64,000 nucleotides of DNA from an uncultured Pseudomonas sp. (GTDB lineage Bacteria; Pseudomonadota; Gammaproteobacteria; Pseudomonadales; Pseudomonadaceae), in contig NZ_CAMPHV010000008.1 of the NCBI RefSeq assembly GCF_946886105.1, forward strand, positions 62,001-126,000, read 5' to 3'. The translations under genes and the position numbers were made by a program. The notes beneath the pieces are model-generated. The model saw nothing but the letters and a program-made list of their open reading frames with translations. It was not told the DNA's origin and did not search any database. Positions 62,588 to 64,000 of the stretch are shown here, in pieces. The first letter of the stretch is position 1. Every line of letters starts with the position of its first letter.

Positions 62588-63430
62588 TTACTTGTCGACC
62601 AGTTCGATACGGTCTTCGTGGATCAGGATGCGGCCCTGCTTGTACAAACCGCCGATGGCCTTTTTGAAGTTGCCTTTGCTCACGCGGAACAGCGCGCTGA
62701 TGGCTTCCGGCGAGCTTTTGTCATTGAGGGCGAGCACCCCGCCCTGCTCGCGCAGTTTGCCGAGGATCTGCTCGCCGAGGCTGCTCGCGGCCTCCTGGCC
62801 GACCGGCTGCAAGCTCAGGCTGATCTTGCCGTCGACGCGCACTTCTTTGATAAAGCCCTTTTCCTGCATACCGCTGCGCAGGAACTTGAACAGTTCGTTC
62901 TTGTGAATCAGGCCCCAGTGCTTGCCGTTGATGATCGCCTTGAAACCCAGGTCGGTGGCATCGGCCACCAGCAGGTCGACTTCCTGGCCGGCCTTGTAGG
63001 TGGCGGGCAGGTTATCGAGGTAACGATCCAGGCGCGCGGTGGCGGTGATGCGCTTGCTGCGCTTGTCGAGAAACACATGCACCACGCAGTAGTCGCCGAT
63101 CTGCAGCGGACGCTTCTCTTCGGAATGCGGCAGCAGCAGGTCTTTCGGCAAGCCCCAGTCGAGGAACAGGCCGACGCGGTTGATATCCACCACTTTCAGA
63201 CTGGCGAATTCGCCGACCTGAACTTTAGGTTTTTCCGTGGTGGCGATCAGCTTGTCGTCGCTGTCGAGGTAGATGAATACGTTGAGCCAGTCTTCCACCT
63301 CGCTCGGCGTGTCCTTGGGAATGTAACGCTTGGGCAGAAGTATTTCGCCATCCGCGCCGCCATCCAGATACAAGCCGAAGTCGGTGTGTTTAACGACTTG
63401 CAAACTATTCATTCGTCCAATTACAGCCAT
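62588..63430 (-). CDS. CvfB-like S1 RNA-binding protein
   Basis: The protein has 280 residues. Tandem S1-like beta-barrel modules (MNSLQVVKHTDFGLYLDG, VVDINRVGLFLDWG, VDLLVADATDLGFKAIING) are followed by a C-terminal winged-helix (SPEAISALFRVSKGNFKKAIGGLYKQG). It matches the CvfB/YitL family of RNA-binding regulators. The ATG at 63430 (MAVIGRM) agrees with Pseudomonas homologues; the track-style extension by three codons is not needed. Confidence 0.93.
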   Translation of the reverse strand: MAVIGRMNSLQVVKHTDFGLYLDGGADGEILLPKRYIPKDTPSEVEDWLNVFIYLDSDDKLIATTEKPKVQVGEFASLKVVDINRVGLFLDWGLPKDLLLPHSEEKRPLQIGDYCVVHVFLDKRSKRITATARLDRYLDNLPATYKAGQEVDLLVADATDLGFKAIINGKHWGLIHKNELFKFLRSGMQEKGFIKEVRVDGKISLSLQPVGQEAASSLGEQILGKLREQGGVLALNDKSSPEAISALFRVSKGNFKKAIGGLYKQGRILIHEDRIELVDK

Positions 63431-63745
63431 GGTGCCCACCCTCGTTGCGAGGCCGGCATTCTACCTGAGTTACCGCCGGGTTTCTCGGCCTCGCTCGCTG
63501 GAGGTAGAACCCCGTTCGCACCGCACCCACGCCCCACCCCACGAAAAAAATAGCGACGCACCCGACAAACGACGCAATGCCGATATGCCAAGACTAAACA
63601 ACAACTTAAGCGGCCTATTGGCCATATATAACGGCATATCGCCGATTATTCGCATGATATAAAAGCGACATCGGCCATTATCAACCAAGCAATTGTCAAG
63701 TAATTCGCGTACAATCCCCGACCAATTTAATTTTGAAAAAGGTTA
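63431..63745. other. Intergenic region between cvfB-like gene and small ORF
   Basis: This 315-bp region is GC-rich near the left gene and AT-rich on the right. A TACAAT box (63710-63715) 31 bp before the small gene is a plausible -10 element, but a good -35 is lacking. Nothing else is recognised. Confidence 0.4.
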
Positions 63746-63934
63746 ATGACTGCCATGCGCGTAAAAGCCTCCAACAGCAAGCCGAAACCCGCCCCAGCCG
63801 TTGAAACCAGCGCCTCGATCGATGCGCAGGTCGCGGCCTTTCTGAAGTCCGGCGGCGAGATCCAGCAGATCGCCAAGGGTGTCAGCGGTCAGGTCTACGG
63901 CACGTCCAAGCAAATCACCATCGGCAAGAAGTAA
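63746..63934 (+). CDS. Small basic conserved-type protein of unknown function
   Basis: The protein has 62 residues (or 59 if it starts at ATG 63755). A Lys/Pro/Ala-rich N-terminus is followed by a helical stretch, DAQVAAFLKSGGEIQQIAKG. It is cytosolic by appearance, with no membrane segment. AAAAAGG lies upstream of both ATGs. Similar small ORFs are seen in pseudomonads, but I know no function. The last 66 bases of the window contain nothing recognisable. Confidence 0.6.
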   Translation: MTAMRVKASNSKPKPAPAVETSASIDAQVAAFLKSGGEIQQIAKGVSGQVYGTSKQITIGKK

Positions 63935-64000
63935 TCTCGCCTATCGAGCCCCACAGCGCTTTGCCGTTTCTACAAAGCGCTGGGTCGCCTCCCGCTACTC

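Noticed and set aside
62261..63553. 430-codon plus-strand ORF over tRNA-Thr and the CvfB-like gene
   Set aside because: It reads through a tRNA gene and antisense to an S1 protein gene; not coding.

Overview
The window is about 64 kb of a GC-rich gammaproteobacterial chromosome, most likely Pseudomonas sensu lato (P. alcaligenes, mendocina or stutzeri-like). This rests on the secreted lipase with its Lif foldase, the B12-riboswitch-led cobalamin operon, the neighbourhood of ttcA, pcpS, M18 aminopeptidase and a GntR-controlled ABC operon, and on Pseudomonas-type intergenic palindromes and integron attC sites. The species assignment is inference from gene content, not a database match.

Left part (1-30.4 kb). 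A sensor kinase cut by the window edge is followed by lifO-lipA (foldase and lipase), a periplasmic glutathione peroxidase, an MFS transporter overlapping a 41-residue membrane protein that no long-ORF scan would show, a periplasmic binding protein and a 19-cysteine copper-storage protein. From 6.7 to 17.9 kb lies one minus-strand cobalamin regulon: sigma70-like promoter, B12 riboswitch, btuB, a membrane protein, cobB, bluB, cbiB, cobD, cobQ, cobU, cobT, cobC and cobS, mostly with overlapping ends. The adenosyltransferase gene cobO is not in it. Then come a type II toxin-antitoxin pair, an HNH gene broken by an in-frame TGA, an O-methyltransferase, two NlpC/P60 lipoproteins, a sirtuin, a DNA glycosylase, ttcA, a DnaJ-like gene, two Yip1 paralogues, sprT, a TrhA-type membrane protein and a three-gene acyl-CoA operon.

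Middle part (30.4-52.8 kb). There are two large GGDEF-EAL proteins with degenerate GGDEF motifs, one diguanylate cyclase with an intact motif, three transcription factors (two AraC-type, one GntR/UTRA), a DUF900-type hydrolase, pcpS and apeB. A likely organophosphate or phosphonate-type uptake operon follows (binding protein, alkaline-phosphatase-fold enzyme, two permeases, ATPase, HAD phosphatase). Its presumed GntR regulator faces it across an intergenic region with two TGG..CTAG..CCA-type operators, and four tandem 90-bp repeats lie inside the operon. An extracytoplasmic msrB-msrA pair and an ABA4-like protein close the segment.

Right part (52.9-64 kb). At 53.3-55.9 kb there is a small degenerate chromosomal integron. 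Low-GC genes all read leftward and are separated by attC-like sites. They abut an attI-like region and a divergent 34-codon stub that looks like the start of intI. The first cassette encodes a HEPN-type protein. To the right are an alpha-carbonic anhydrase, an OmpR-type two-component pair, a decayed region, and a NarL-type sensor kinase whose partner regulator is reduced to about 40 codons plus a frameshift. That truncation lies about 100 bp from the 3' end of a tRNA-Thr gene, which suggests an island-integration or deletion scar. A CvfB-like S1 protein and a small basic protein end the window.
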